Shown in pieces: positions 35,475 to 47,142 of a stretch of DNA of 64,000 nt. The stretch's first letter is position 1, and each line of letters opens with the position of its first letter. A model generated the notes under the pieces. The model saw only the letters and a program-made list of their open reading frames with translations. It searched no databases and had not been told where the DNA came from. The position numbers and the translations under genes are program-made. Where the stretch lies: assembly GCA_030248065.1 (NCBI GenBank), contig JASAMV010002174.1:1-64000 (forward strand), written 5' to 3'. Source of the stretch: Rhynchonema sp. JSB1_4 (taxonomy: Eukaryota > Nematoda > Chromadorea > Monhysterida > Xyalidae).

Positions 35475-36387
35475 TCACTCATCGAAGGGATTGTTCGATG
35501 CCGGTGTCGTGGTGGTGGTCTTCCTCTTGAACAAACCCTTAAATCGATCCCATCTCGGTCTGAAAATATACACAATAAAGAATCCTTTGAAGCAGATTTT
35601 GAGAAGTTCTAAAACGGTGATAAACGCACAGAATTCCCACACTCGCATTGTTGGCCTTGAGCAACTTCTTCTGCACCCTTTGCGCTTTATCGACTTCTGC
35701 CGCCAAACTGTACTTGCCTGACTTCCGCTGCTTTTCGTATTTTTTCAACAGTTTTATTTCGGCCTTGTACCTGTTTACGAGGAGGAGGAGGAAGCGAACT
35801 TGAGTCACATCCTCGCTCCGTAAGAGCCGAAGACACAAGCATCCAAAACCAAAGACCAACTGCGCTTTGCACTCCTTTTTCATGCGGTTGCATTTCTTTT
35901 TTGCTTGTTTGCCCGGCATTTTATTCTCCTGCAGGCCAACCATGTAGTTCTTCACAACGTCGTCAAGATTTTGACGTGTGCGTCTCATTTCACCGATCAG
36001 AGTATCAAATCCTAAAAAACTTTTTTAGTGACAACTTCGAATGTCGGAAACGAAACGCGATCGTAAACACAGTTCAACGCACTGTCAACCCAACTGGCGA
36101 CGGCCTGATCGAATATCTCGTTCGCCTCACCAAGTTTACCTTCTTTGATCTTGTCGAGCACTTTGTCCCATTCGCTGGATGTGAAAAAACTTGACTAACA
36201 CGAAATTTTGTGAAGAATTTCTGGCTGTGGTTCTCCTCCGTCAAAGTGAAATGAAGATTACGAAACGCAGCAAAAGAACCAACTCGAAATAGGGCTTGTT
36301 TTCGGGAGCATCGCAATTGCCGTAATCCATCGACTGAGTGCACACAAACAGCACGAACAACACCGCTGATGGGGTAGATGGGAACAT
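35475..36387 (-). CDS. Secreted coiled-coil-type protein, family G copy 1
   Basis: Five exons on the minus strand (36387-36284, 36174-36083, 36011-35837, 35770-35643, 35608-35475) join in phase to about 210 residues. The last intron would be only 34 bp. It begins with a signal peptide (MFPSTPSAVLFVLFVCTQS). The middle is Lys/Glu-rich and helix-forming (EWDKVLDKIKEG, RRTRQNLDDVVKNYM, AEVDKAQRVQKKLLKAN). The end has a hydrophobic stretch (ICFKGFFIVYIF), then a basic, Thr-rich tail (WDRFKGLFKRKTTTTTP). A paralog lies directly upstream at 36687-38201. Comparison of the two shows mostly third-position changes in the tail, confirming the frame. No known family. Either secreted or anchored with a short tail. 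Confidence 0.7.
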
Positions 36388-36686
36388 TTGGGATAGTGGT
36401 ATTTGGAAAATTGTTTCCGAATTTATAAAAACACTCTTATCAAATGGTTAGTCATTGAAAACAGTAGATCCCTTAGTAGATCATATGAAGAACGCACACC
36501 TCAGCTCAAATAAATTTTATGCTTCAAGAAATAACCGTCAAATATACAGTGCTCAGGTAGTTTTGAATTCAAGTGAATTTTTATGTTGAAAAGAAGCATG
36601 TGTTTAGAAAGATGTATCACAAATCAAACAATAATAGCAGTCATATCAATTGGGATTCGTTCAAAATAAGAATCTTCCACGTATGT

Positions 36687-38201
36687 TCATATGACAAAAG
36701 GATTGTATGATGCCGGTGTGGTGGTGGTCTTCTTTTTAAATAAGCCCTTGAATCGGTCCCATTTTGGCCTGAAAGCACTTCATAAATCTTGTTTCTGTTC
36801 TGTGAGCATGATAACCAAATTGCCGCTTGTGCAGAAATGCAACAACCGTCGTGCTGTTCATTTTTCACCCGGTATTGCCTCCTATTTTATTGCTTGCCCC
36901 CAACATTGTTGCTATAAACACAAAAATGACGTTCAAAAAATTGATTGTGTTAAACGAACACGATTCCAATACTAGCGTTCCCGGCCTTGAGCAGCTTCTT
37001 CTGCACTCTACGCGCTTTGTCGATTTGGGCCATCAAACTGTACTTGTCTTTGACCAGTTCCTTCTCGTGGTTCTCAATCTGCTTCATCTCGGCCTTGTAT
37101 CTGTTGTTGAGTTAAGGAAGGTAGAGTGACGCAAAGGCGGAAACAGGGAGCCACAGGGGCCATGCCCCCTTTTTGGTCCGTTTGGCCCCTGAAGGGGGGC
37201 CACCGTTTCGGAAGGAAGAAGGAAAAAAACCCTAAATCGCAGGGTTTACACTTAAAAGGCCCAAAACTCGCGCGCGGCAGATACACCAACTTTGAGCAAA
37301 ATTTGGCTTTCGCGCACGTAAAAAGTGCCAAAACTTCGCGCGCATTGTCAAATTTTGCATAATATTTGGTGTAAAAAGCGCGGAATCTAAACAAGCACTG
37401 GATAAAAACGACTTTCCAAGAATGGAACAAACACTAGATAAAAATTACTTTTTTGGGTTTGGTCCCTTCCTTGGCCAAAACCTGGATCCGCCGCTGGAGT
37501 GACGTACAGTTGGTTTCAAAACTCACTTGTTTGTCTGAATGCTAAAGGACCCCCCACGGCCGATGGTTGGACTGGACTACTCCACAAATCAGCCATGACT
37601 AACTTCGCTTCGTACTCATTTTTCAATCCTTTGCATTTCTTTGTCGCCTTTTTGTCAGCAGGCGATTTATTCTCCTGCAGGCAAAGCATGTAATTCTTCA
37701 TGTTGTCGTTCAGATTTTGTCGTGTATTTTTCAGTTTTTCAATCAGGGCATCGTAGTCTGTTCATAAAATGTTTTTAGATGCTTGTTATTTCTGAAGAAG
37801 AATCAAACAGGCAAGCTTGAAGGAATACAATTCAACGTACTTTCAACCCATTTCTCAACGGCCCGATCGAATATAGCATGTGCCTCGATCAGTTCTCCGC
37901 GTTTGATGTTGTCGAGCACTTTATCCCAATCACTGCAATAATGATAAGTAAAAATTTGCTCGAGATTTTTTCAGTTCATTTTTTTTCGATTGAAAAGAGA
38001 TTGATGGAAGGGATCAAACCCCACAACTAACCCGAAATAGAGCCGGTATGCGGACGAATCGCGATTGCGATATCTGAGTTTTCCGGGCCAACGTTGACCG
38101 ATCGGCCGATCGAAAGTCCAGGTTGGATCAAAACCGTAACCCATCAACGGGGTGCACACAAACAGCACGAACAAAACTGCTGATGTGGTGGATGGGAACA
38201 T
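36687..38201 (-). CDS. Secreted coiled-coil-type protein, family G copy 2
   Basis: Minus-strand exons 38201-38032, 37932-37841, 37757-37586 and 37100-36973 are in phase, and a terminal exon lies at 36768-36687. The link between the fourth and the terminal exon is unresolved: the obvious splice gives a stop. It has a signal peptide (MFPSTTSAVLFVLFVC), then a longer N-terminal segment than copy 1 (GFDPTWTFDRPIG). The same DWDKVLDNIKRG, RQNLNDNMKNYM and QIDKARRVQKKLLKAG segments follow, with the tail WDRFKGLFKKKTTTTP. Intron 3 (37101-37585) is enlarged by an unrelated GC-rich insertion around 37120-37400. It may be functional or recently damaged near the 3' end. Confidence 0.6.
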
Positions 38202-38270
38202 TTGGATAAACTCTGTTGAGTCACTTTTTTGTTCTCTTCACAAAAAAATCACATTAAGAAATTCAAGATA

Positions 38271-38566
38271 AAGGCAGTCTACGGGAGGTTGTCACTCAGC
38301 CCACGAATACCGTAACCCACCGTAATTTTGATCTGCAAGGATCGTGTCGAGACCATTTTGTTTTTTTATCTATGTTTTGCGTGTTAGCGCCAACACCAAC
38401 CAACATTTCGAAGTTTTGGTGATCGACGCGCACGATGACAATTTCCAGCTTGCTGCCGCTAATACACGTGTCGATAAGCAGCGATCAGCATGGGTCTCGC
38501 AACGATCTCGTTTGCGGTGGGTTACGGTATTCGGGGACTGAGTGACAACTCTCCGTAGACTGCCTT
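38271..38566. mobile_element. TIR element with AAGGCAGTCTACGG ends
   Basis: Arms of about 55 bp: AAGGCAGTCTACGG, then GTTGTCACTCAG and ACCGTAACCCACCG, are inverted at 38510-38566. TA lies on both sides (38269-38270, 38567-38568). It is non-coding, upstream of the first kinase gene and of family G copy 2, which diverge from here. Confidence 0.75.
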
Positions 38567-38569
38567 TAG

Positions 38570-39191
38570 GTATCATAAAACAAATAATTCGCTTATAAAA
38601 ATGTTGACACAAAGTCGACCAAACGAAGAGCAGAAGTGCTCTATCGGTTTTGGTAGACTTGTTTCAGGATCCAGGATCGCATCGAAATTTTTTTTTGCTG
38701 GTTCGGTCCAGATCGGGACAAAAAGCAAAATCCGGATCGAAAATAAGTCTAGCTATGAGTTGACTTCTGTCCACAGAGTTTATATTTTATGAGCAAGCAA
38801 ATACAAACCGTGGGAAGACACGTGGTCACGGTATGTCCTGTCTTCGTTCAAATAAGATGCCAGTTAACAGTGCTACATCCACTATCCGATACATTCGGAT
38901 GATAAAAAGCTGCTAGCATACCGTGGACCAGATGATGCCACTTTTTAAATAAATATATGCAAGAATTGATTGAGATCAACGTCACGTACAACACACCAAA
39001 ACAAAAAATGCTTCACGGCAGGTGTCAGAAAACACTCAGTTATGCATGCAGTACACACGCACACTGACTTACACGTCGAATAATCATCCGGAATACCATT
39101 ACTTGTATTGATTCTGCTTCATTTCGTTTAACCAACGTTTTCACAGCATGTTTTAAAATCTGTGAAAGCGACGAAACCTCCATCCGAAAGC
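38570..39191. other. Divergent intergenic region upstream of kinase 1
   Basis: About 620 bp with no supported gene. The region separates the minus-strand family G genes from the plus-strand kinases and must hold promoters for at least the kinase. No element can be named. Confidence 0.35.
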
Positions 39192-41457
39192 ATGATGTTG
39201 TTCTTTGCATTACCAGTTTTCGTCATGCCCCTTGTGGCCGCGTTTTCACCGCGACACAATGTTGGGCCTCGCTGGAACTCGATACACGACCACGTTAACC
39301 GTTTCGTGTTCAAAAGCCGCGATCAAAATAGCAAAGTGAGTGACGTATTTAACGAATGAAATATTGGCACCTTCTTGACAAGAATGACTCAGAATATGCC
39401 CAGGTATAAAATTGGGACTTTGCCAGCAACACTTTCATATTTACGATTCCACAACGGAGCAAAATTAATCTCACATTGCAAGCAAAGATCATGACTGCAA
39501 GTGTTTATGTGGGCAGTTTTCTTTGTGTCTGACAAATATGATTCAATTACCAACGGTGGTGTCTATGGCCGTTGTTCGCGCTCACCAACACAGCGCTGTT
39601 TTTCATATTGTATTCCCACGCAAGTTTTGTGTGAAGACAAGCATAAAGAACATTTTGCGGTGAACGACAGGGGATCAAGTCCAGTTCAGGCTCAATATCC
39701 GGATCTGCAAGCGAAAGCGGACAAAAGCGGTGTTGATCCGCGCGACGATTACACGTTCGTTAAGCAACTGGGGAAAGGGTGAGTTCTGACGATAAAAAAC
39801 ATGCGTTTCATGCCATGCTTCGCTAAAAAATGGCCCCTAAACTGCATTTAGAGCAACGGCCGAAGTGTACCTTGCCACATCCAAGCATCACAATCGACGC
39901 GATGTCTGGCCGTCGCGTGATGTTGCGATCAAAGTGACCGTCTTGAAGAATGCCGACCAGGCACAGCGAATTGGACGGGAACTGTCGGCTATGAAGCGAG
40001 TGGCCAGCCGCAACCATCCACTGGTCGCCCTGTATAAAACAGTACGTGATCGTGATTGTCTTTAGTGCAAGTTGCAATCGTTGCCTCGGATTGTCAGGTA
40101 ATTGATGGAAAATCCGTTCCTCGCATGTTCGAATTCGATGAAGTGTCAGAATTTTTGCATTATGTTTTGGAATCAGTCGAAACCACTGAACTCGAACTCA
40201 ACCATAGGATTTTAAGCAAATGCGCAGAAACACACCCAGCTTGGTACAAAACTGCCAAAAAATAAAACTAGAACAACATTTCCGAGCTACTACGTGCCGG
40301 CCGGTTGTGGCCTGACGGGATCCAGTTTGGACGAACTCTGGATTGTCATGGAATATGTCGATGGCATTTCGATGGGCGACCAGAAATTGCACGCGTTCTT
40401 CCGGAAGAACAGAAAGTTGACTGAGCAAATGATCGCTGCTATCATACAACAGGAATTGGACGCGATACAGGGACTCCATCAGTGAGGAGCTAAAATGAAG
40501 TTAATCCTAAATACTTCTTTGCTTAAGCCGGTCCGTGGACTGGTTTGCAATCAGTGCTTGATTATATTATATTGTGGGCTTACACCATTGTTACAGAGCG
40601 CTAATTGTCCATGGCGATATGCACCTAGAAAACGTGCTGCTGACTGTGGATGGAGTTGTAAGAATTTGTTAATGTTCTGCAAGTTGAGACCATGAATGTG
40701 TAATCGCGATCATTTCAGGTCACACTGATCGACTATGGTGGCTATCTTCGGACCGAAGTAAGGTTTAAAGGAGCTATGATACCTACATACCTTTCTTCAT
40801 TCGTTCATCCCTGCGCGTGTTGTGCATAAAACTTGGTTGACTTGAAACGCTCGCATTTAAGTTTTTCCTTGACATTAGTTGATTGCCGACTGAAAGGGAA
40901 TCGACTAACACTGGCTCCAATGATCCACTGTGATGTTTCAGCGCGAAGATCTGCGAATGAGGCGGTTCGACGGCGGAGTGCTCAACCATTTGGACCGATT
41001 GATTGAACTTCTACCAGGAGGACGCAATAATCTGTCGAAAACGTTGAAATGTATATGCTCATGTGGGATGTGAGATTTCCTTCATTAGATATGTCGTTTT
41101 GAACAAATCGTGCATTTGAAACCAAGATTCCCAGCAAAAATTTCAGCGTTCCTAGCGTTGGTTCGCGAAATGCCTTCGGTAGACAACCACATGGCCGAGT
41201 TCGTCCAGAAACTGCTCGATCATCCATTCCTACGCAATCTCAACTTGGCCCAAGCACGACATGCGTTGGGCTATCAACTCAACAAGTTCAAACTGGCGCA
41301 ATGGATCGACAAACGAAAACAACGCAAGAACGAGGCGGCTACGGCGAAGAAGAACCAACCGGCGGGCGGACGGTGTCGTCTTGTGTTGCGACTGACCACA
41401 GACCGACCTCTGGCGCCTCGACCACGACCCGTCACACATGATGAAATGCGGCGTTGA
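39192..41457 (+). CDS. Secreted haspin-like kinase, copy 1
   Basis: Eight exons (39192-39335, 39690-39778, 39852-40041, 40285-40481, 40597-40657, 40719-40757, 40942-41050, 41147-41457) give 379 residues. Residues 1-18 are a leader (MMLFFALPVFVMPLVAA). The kinase core has a glycine loop GKGATAEVYLA (about 76-86), VAIK Lys105, helix-C Glu121 (RIGRELSAM), hinge LWIVMEYVDG, catalytic loop HGDMHLEN (Asp214, Asn219) and the metal site IDYGG (Asp232) in place of DFG. An HxDxHxxN loop and DY at the DFG position are seen in haspin-type kinases. All catalytic residues are present. Exon 4 lacks a canonical acceptor: the base before its start reads CCG, where copy 2 has CAG. The gene may therefore be damaged or use a nearby site. 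Confidence 0.75.
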
Positions 41458-41651
41458 ATCGTATGCTCATGGATGATGCTTGGTTTTGCTGAGATTTGAA
41501 ATGAAATGCAATGATAAGCAAAACTGGAATTCCACCCATCGTCATTGTCAGATGTGGTCTGTTTCTGCTCCACCCAAGAACTCCTGCACAGAATTTACAC
41601 AATAAACGCAGTCCAACAACAAATAATTCACAATTTTGCCCAGTGCCTTCC

Positions 41652-41797
41652 TTGCCTGAATCGTAAAGCGCGAAACCCGGTGCTTCGCCTAGACCGGCAG
41701 TGATCTGCAGGCTGTATGACAGGTTCTCTGTGATCATGCCATACAACCCAGATCACTGAGGCGAAACACTGGGTTTTGCGCTTTACGATTCAGGCAA
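41652..41797. mobile_element. TIR element with TTGCCTGAATCGTAAAGCGC ends
   Basis: The left end at 41652 and the inverted right end at 41797 match over about 30 bp. The interior also folds (TGATCTGCAGG against ..AGATCA). It is related to the element at 26355-26446. The CTTTACGATTCAGG end also appears, diverged, inside all three copies of MITE family A. Confidence 0.7.
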
Positions 41798-41910
41798 CGC
41801 ACAGGGCACAGCTATAGTGTTGATTATATTTTCATTGAACGATTGGATACAAACAACGAAAAAAATGTATGCAAAGGTCAAATCAGTAAAATAAAACATA
41901 TCAAATGGCC

Positions 41911-42514
41911 TCACTGCAAAAACTTCTTCATGGACGCCGCAACTATTGCTTTCAAGTTCTTCTCAACTTTCCATGGCATCTCAAATGCGCTATCTGACGA
42001 TTCATCTTCTGGGTCCTTCATTCCTTCGCGTTTTTTGCGTTTGTCGTCCTGAATGTCGGTGGAATCAACATCAGTTGAAAGGAACGTTGCATGATTCACA
42101 CGAAGCCCTGGTGGTGCCAGTACCAAACCAACCAGTCCGGGCTTAATTTTGTTCAGGAAATTGTACATCAGTTTCAGTTGCTTTTTCAGACTTTCTCGCT
42201 GTAAACGAAAAAATGATTGGAAAATATGATAAAATGATCGTGCCGGTATTTGAGTACCTTGGACCGTACTCCAAACAGATCGCTTGCCATCGGATTTGCA
42301 ATTCTCCCTGATGTTTTATGTTCGACCTATAATTTTGAAACGAAAATTCTCAGAATCATTTCAACTTTGAATCACGCAGATGAGGTTGGGGGATCTTCAA
42401 TTCTATTCAATCAGGGAACAAACTAACGTGCACGGTTTCAACAGAACAGACCGGTGTGAACAGCACCAGACGAAACATCAGCAAATAGGTGACCAAGACA
42501 GTTCCAGCGAACAT
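41911..42514 (-). CDS. Small charged secreted protein, family F copy 2
   Basis: Four minus-strand exons (42514-42428, 42326-42258, 42198-42124, 42048-41911) join in phase to 122 residues. The start is a strong hydrophobic leader (MFAGTVLVTYLLMFRLVLFTPVCS). The body reads ESLKKQLKLMYNFLNK, then DDKRKKREGMKDPEDESS and ends in a Lys-rich helix (EKNLKAIVAASMKKFL). It shares the FLNK..DD(x)RKKRE core and intron position with the gene at 34426-34853, but has an extra exon and a longer C-terminus. It lies between the two kinase genes, on the opposite strand. Function unknown; secretion inferred. Confidence 0.7.
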
Positions 42515-43330
42515 GGTGATGTTTCTAGCGGGTAAATTATACATTGATTGATTGACAAAAGATACAAATGTTGATGTTATAGATTTGCTGCTGCTAAATT
42601 TATAAATGCTGAGGAAATCAAAAGGGCATTGCCATTGATGTATACTTAGGGGTTGGCTCTGCATTGATGCAAAAACCTTATCAAACGGTTGAAGGATGAG
42701 GTAGGTGCTTTGAGTTTGAGTGCGCGTCCATCGTTCATGATACCTAACTTGCTGTTTCGGTTCTTCACGCCTGACAGCTTGGATGATCCGGGTGTCACGC
42801 CACAAACGATATCACCGAGTGCAACAACCCAAAATGTCAAAACATCTGGCGAACTACCAAGTATGTATGGTCCGATTAAAGCATCAAGCAAATAACGTGT
42901 CCATTGGTCATCTTGCGTTCTTGAGTGGGTTGTTGAGTTTAGGCCTGCATCGAAGCACAAAAGCAATCAAACGGTCAAACGATAAAGTGCGTTGGGTACG
43001 CCCATTGCACAAGGCCCGTGACACGTTTGTTTGTCTTGGCTCGCAGCGAAGTTTTCCAATGAATTGCAGAAGTAGCAGAAATATTTTTCCCTGATTATCA
43101 CTCATCACTTTTCTGCGGCAATCAAGTTGGGCTGCTGTTTGTTCAGCGCATTATCCTGCAAAGGAATTTAGACTTTAATATGTTTTTAAACACTCTGCAT
43201 ACTTCTCGAAACAAGGTCTTCCACATTTATTCATGGATCTGTCCATTAATCCTAAAAAAGCCACACAATATTTGAGTTCAACACAAATGCACTGAAGAAG
43301 TAGCAGCCAGGCCCAAGTCCAATCAAAACA
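42515..43330. other. Intergenic region upstream of kinase 2
   Basis: About 800 bp between divergent genes (family F copy 2 on minus, kinase 2 on plus). Open frames at 42646-42966 and 42783-43094 overlap each other on opposite strands and show no domain. Nothing further is supported. Confidence 0.35.
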
Positions 43331-44953
43331 ATGATCGCATCAACGCTTATGGTGGGCGTTATGGTGCATCTGGCGATCGCGTTTCCATCGGGTGACCATT
43401 TGAGAGAGACGCGTTCGAATCCCAAGCTGCAGTTATTTGGCGATTTTATCGGCTCCAGGATATCATTGCTGGGCGCAGAACATGATAAGGTATGTAACCT
43501 CCTACCCTTGTGACATCAACCCCGGCTCGATCAAACTTGTGATTGGTTCACGTTAAGGTTTTTTTGGTCTAATCATATACGGACCCTTTCTGACAAACCG
43601 GATCAAGTTGTATCCGACCACATCGCGTTCTGAACATTAAATGTGAGTATGGGAAAAACGTTACCCTGTGAAGACCTTCAATTATATTTACAACTGTCAA
43701 ACTATTGAAAATCGTTCAGCAACTGAACATAACTACATAGCATCATGACAAAACACAGCCCACGCCACGATGTTTTTTTGCGTTTGACAAACAGCCCGAA
43801 AACAGTTCTATTATGGATGCTGGTATAATGTGACATTTCGCTATCTTCCCCCGCAAGTGCTGAATTTCACACGCACCCCAAGCAACACTTCTAGAAAAAA
43901 TACTTCTTACTACAGCTGTCATATGGTGACAGCGGGCCGGTAATTCATGTGCGCCGCTTTCATCATTTTTCAGGCCCAATACCCGGATCTGGAAGAGAAA
44001 GCGGACAAAAGTGGCGTGGACTCGCGTGACGATTACAGATTAATTAAGCAACTGGGAAAGGGGTTAGCTTTTCGAAAGTGAAAGAAATTGAGCCGAAAAT
44101 TCGTGATTATTTTTACAGGGCAACGGCAGAAGTATTCCTCGCCACACCGAAAAGTCACAAAAATCGCGATGTCTGGCCGTCACGCGATGTTGCAATCAAA
44201 GTGGCTATTTTGAAGGTATACTATTCCACACTAAAAGGCTAAAACCAACGAGCTGTCTTGTAAGTCAACAAACTAGAGGAATAGCCGGACTATTATTTTA
44301 ACATCTCCTGTTTCTGACCGGGTCTGAACTTTGCCAGAGGATGTCGCATTGACACGCCCTGGTGCCTCGGTCTGTCTGCGAAAGCAGGGCGAAACAGACC
44401 AACATCACTGCACTCAGTGTGCGTTTGGACAAATACTATCTTGAAGGACTCCACGCTGGCGGAACGAATCGGTCGGGAACTGTCGGCAATGCAGAAAGTG
44501 GCCAACGGGCACACTCATGGGCTTGTCAAGTACATTACGGTGAGTAGTCAGATACGCGCATCACTGGACATGTCGCTGAGTCCACTCGGCACCTGGACCT
44601 AGATCCAGGCAGGTATGTATATCATGCCCAACTTGGTGATCTTTGTCTCGTGCTGGTGACTTCACTTTTCGCAAATATTCGATAGATATTCGTTAAATAC
44701 TTTCCAGAGGTTTTTTTCTGCCGATCAGAAAAAATATCATAAAACACCAAAAAAAAACAAAAAAAATTAAAAATCGACTCAATAAAAAATTCATTTTTTA
44801 AATTTTAAATTTATTTATTTTATTTTTAATAAAATATTATTTTTATTTTTAATATATTTTTATAAAATTTTTATATTATAAAAAATAAAAAATAAATAAT
44901 TAATTATATAAACTTATAAAAAAAAAAAAAAAAAAAAAAAAAATAATTTTCTC

Positions 44954-44995
<42 letters not shown>

Positions 44996-46673
44996 TTTTT
45001 TTAATATAAAATATATTTTATAAAATAAAAATATAAATATTTTTAATGCGGGCATACTAAATGTTGTTACATGACGGCTAAAATAAGCAAAGTTTCGCAC
45101 TGTTCAAAATTGGACATGTCAACAAATCTAGCTTACATAGAGTAAGCGACTGAATCGTATGTAACAAGATCGGACCAGCCACTAAGCGTGACGAAAAATT
45201 TTAATCAATAACCTTGTTTGTTCAGAGTTACTACGTGCCGGTTGAATGCGGTGTAACGGGATCGGATCATGACGAACTCTGGCTGGTGATGGAGTACGTT
45301 GACGGCATCTCAATGGGCGACCAGAAATTGCACGCCTACTTCAAAATGTACAACATCGTCACTGAGGACATGATAGCTGTGATCATACGGCAGGAACTGC
45401 AAGCCATACAGCAACTGCATGAGTAAGATGAAATGTTCATCTTTATTTGACAGATGTCATGCACAAATATCTGGTGGTTGATTGGATCATTAAGGTGTCT
45501 TTGGTATCTGAGGTGGAGCCTGTTGCCTCCAGAAAGCTTACATGCGCTGTCTAAAATTATTCGAAATAGTTGCAAATTTAGTGGCATCAAGAACTAACTT
45601 TTTGTCCCGAAAACCAAAATTTGCGTGAACAAAACGACACGATCATCAAGCATGATACACTAGCTACCAATGTAATCTCTACTTACACGTTTCAGCTTGC
45701 AAATAGTTCACGGCGATATGCACCTCAATAATGTGTTGCTGACCGAAGGGGGATTTGTGAGTAGAACTCAATTTTAATTCTGTAACTGACTGGTAGACTG
45801 TTTATCGATTCACGATAAATTGGAACTTTCTTTGGAACTTTTACATTTCAGGTCATACTGATCGACTATGGCGGCTATCTACGGACCCAGGTACAAAAAG
45901 ATTGATGTTGTCTGTCTCACATAGTGTCATGTCCGGTGTCCAAATCGGCTCTGTTCGGATCAGTGATGTTGATCTTAGTCAAGTGACTTGTTTCCATTCA
46001 AGCTCAACTCTTGGTGATGTTTCAGCGCGAAGATCTGCGAATGTCACGATTCGACGGCGGAGTGCTCAATCATCTGGATCTACTGATTCAGATGCTGCCT
46101 CGTGGCATTGGATTGACACAAGATTTAAAATGTAGGATTTTTAGCATTAAGGAACTTGTTAGACGGATCGGGATGAATTAGTCTCGCGACCTTTGTAAGC
46201 ATACTGTATTTCAAATATTCAATGTTCCGCCAATTCCGACCAACGTGTGTAATGGTTTCGAAGCCTTAAAAAGAATTTTTATTGTATCTACCTAAGTGAC
46301 TAAAACAGGTTTCACTAACTTTCCGTCGACGATCTATATTCTAAAAACTATAGAAATTAGATAATTTTTTATCAGAAAAATTCTTTCAGCTTTCCTTGCG
46401 TTGGCGAAAAAAATGCCGCAAGTCGACAACCACATGACCGAGTTCATCACTCTATTGCTCAACCACCGCTTTTTGAACAATCCAAACTTCGCGCAAGCGC
46501 AACTTATTTTGAGCGATCGACTAAACAATTTTAAACAGTCGCTCGGAATTGATGCAGACAAGAATCGCAAGAACTTGGAGGAAACGTCCGACAAGAATGA
46601 ACCGATCGGTGAATGTCAGCTGATTTTACGACTCACAACGCGACACCCTCATGACGAACACAAGGTTCGCTGA
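43331..46673 (+). CDS. Secreted haspin-like kinase, copy 2
   Basis: Nine exons (43331-43489, 43974-44062, 44119-44215, 44447-44539, 45226-45422, 45696-45756, 45852-45890, 46026-46131, 46390-46673) join in perfect phase to 374 residues. It has a signal peptide (MIASTLMVGVMVHLAIA), then a short divergent linker. The kinase core is collinear with copy 1: GKGATAEVFLA, VAIK Lys110, RIGRELSAM, LWLVMEYVDG, HGDMHLNN (Asp219, Asn224) and IDYGG (Asp237). All splice sites are canonical. One intron after the VAILK strand is absent from copy 1, and its neighbour intron 4 is enlarged by an extreme AT tract. A secreted kinase would act in the secretory pathway or outside the cell; targets are unknown. Confidence 0.82.
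44735..45045. repeat. Extreme AT-rich low-complexity tract
   Basis: About 310 bp consisting almost only of A and T, with long poly-A and poly-T runs (44918-44943, 44964-44985, 44991-45002). It lies in intron 4 of kinase 2. It could be an expanded poly-A region or a real low-complexity insertion. Confidence 0.9.
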
Positions 46674-47142
46674 AGTTTGTGTTGATGAAACGCAAAAAAA
46701 ATTTCCTGACCACATGCTCAATGCTCAATATATTCCAATTTTCTTGAAATAGATATGCTATTATCACATGACTTCAATATTATTTGATCAATAACAATTT
46801 GGACAATATTCAATTAATGTCAAAATGACAATTGAAAGGCAGGATTTCTCAGTTAAAATATCGAATCTGTAGTTAATTAATTTTGCCATGCGAAACACCA
46901 GAAAGTTTGTGACTTGATACTGCTGTGATATCGTGCTAACAGCGTGAAAAGGAACATACTGACTGAGATAAAAATATTGGTAAGTAAATGAAAATTCCGG
47001 CTGAATAGTGAATGGCTGATAAAGACATTATACTCCCCCAACCTTAGGCATAAAATCCATGCGTGGTCTACCCTGTTGCTTAACTTTATTCGTTGCTCCA
47101 ATATGCATTAGATCATCAGATACACATAACGAAATCACTCAA

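Noticed and set aside
36827..36975. Extra hydrophobic exon of family G copy 2
   Set aside because: The only phase-compatible splice into 36911 meets a stop codon within ten codons.
37120..37440. Separate gene in intron 3 of family G copy 2
   Set aside because: The frames are low complexity, with GC-rich and homopolymer stretches and no domain. An inserted repeat is more likely.
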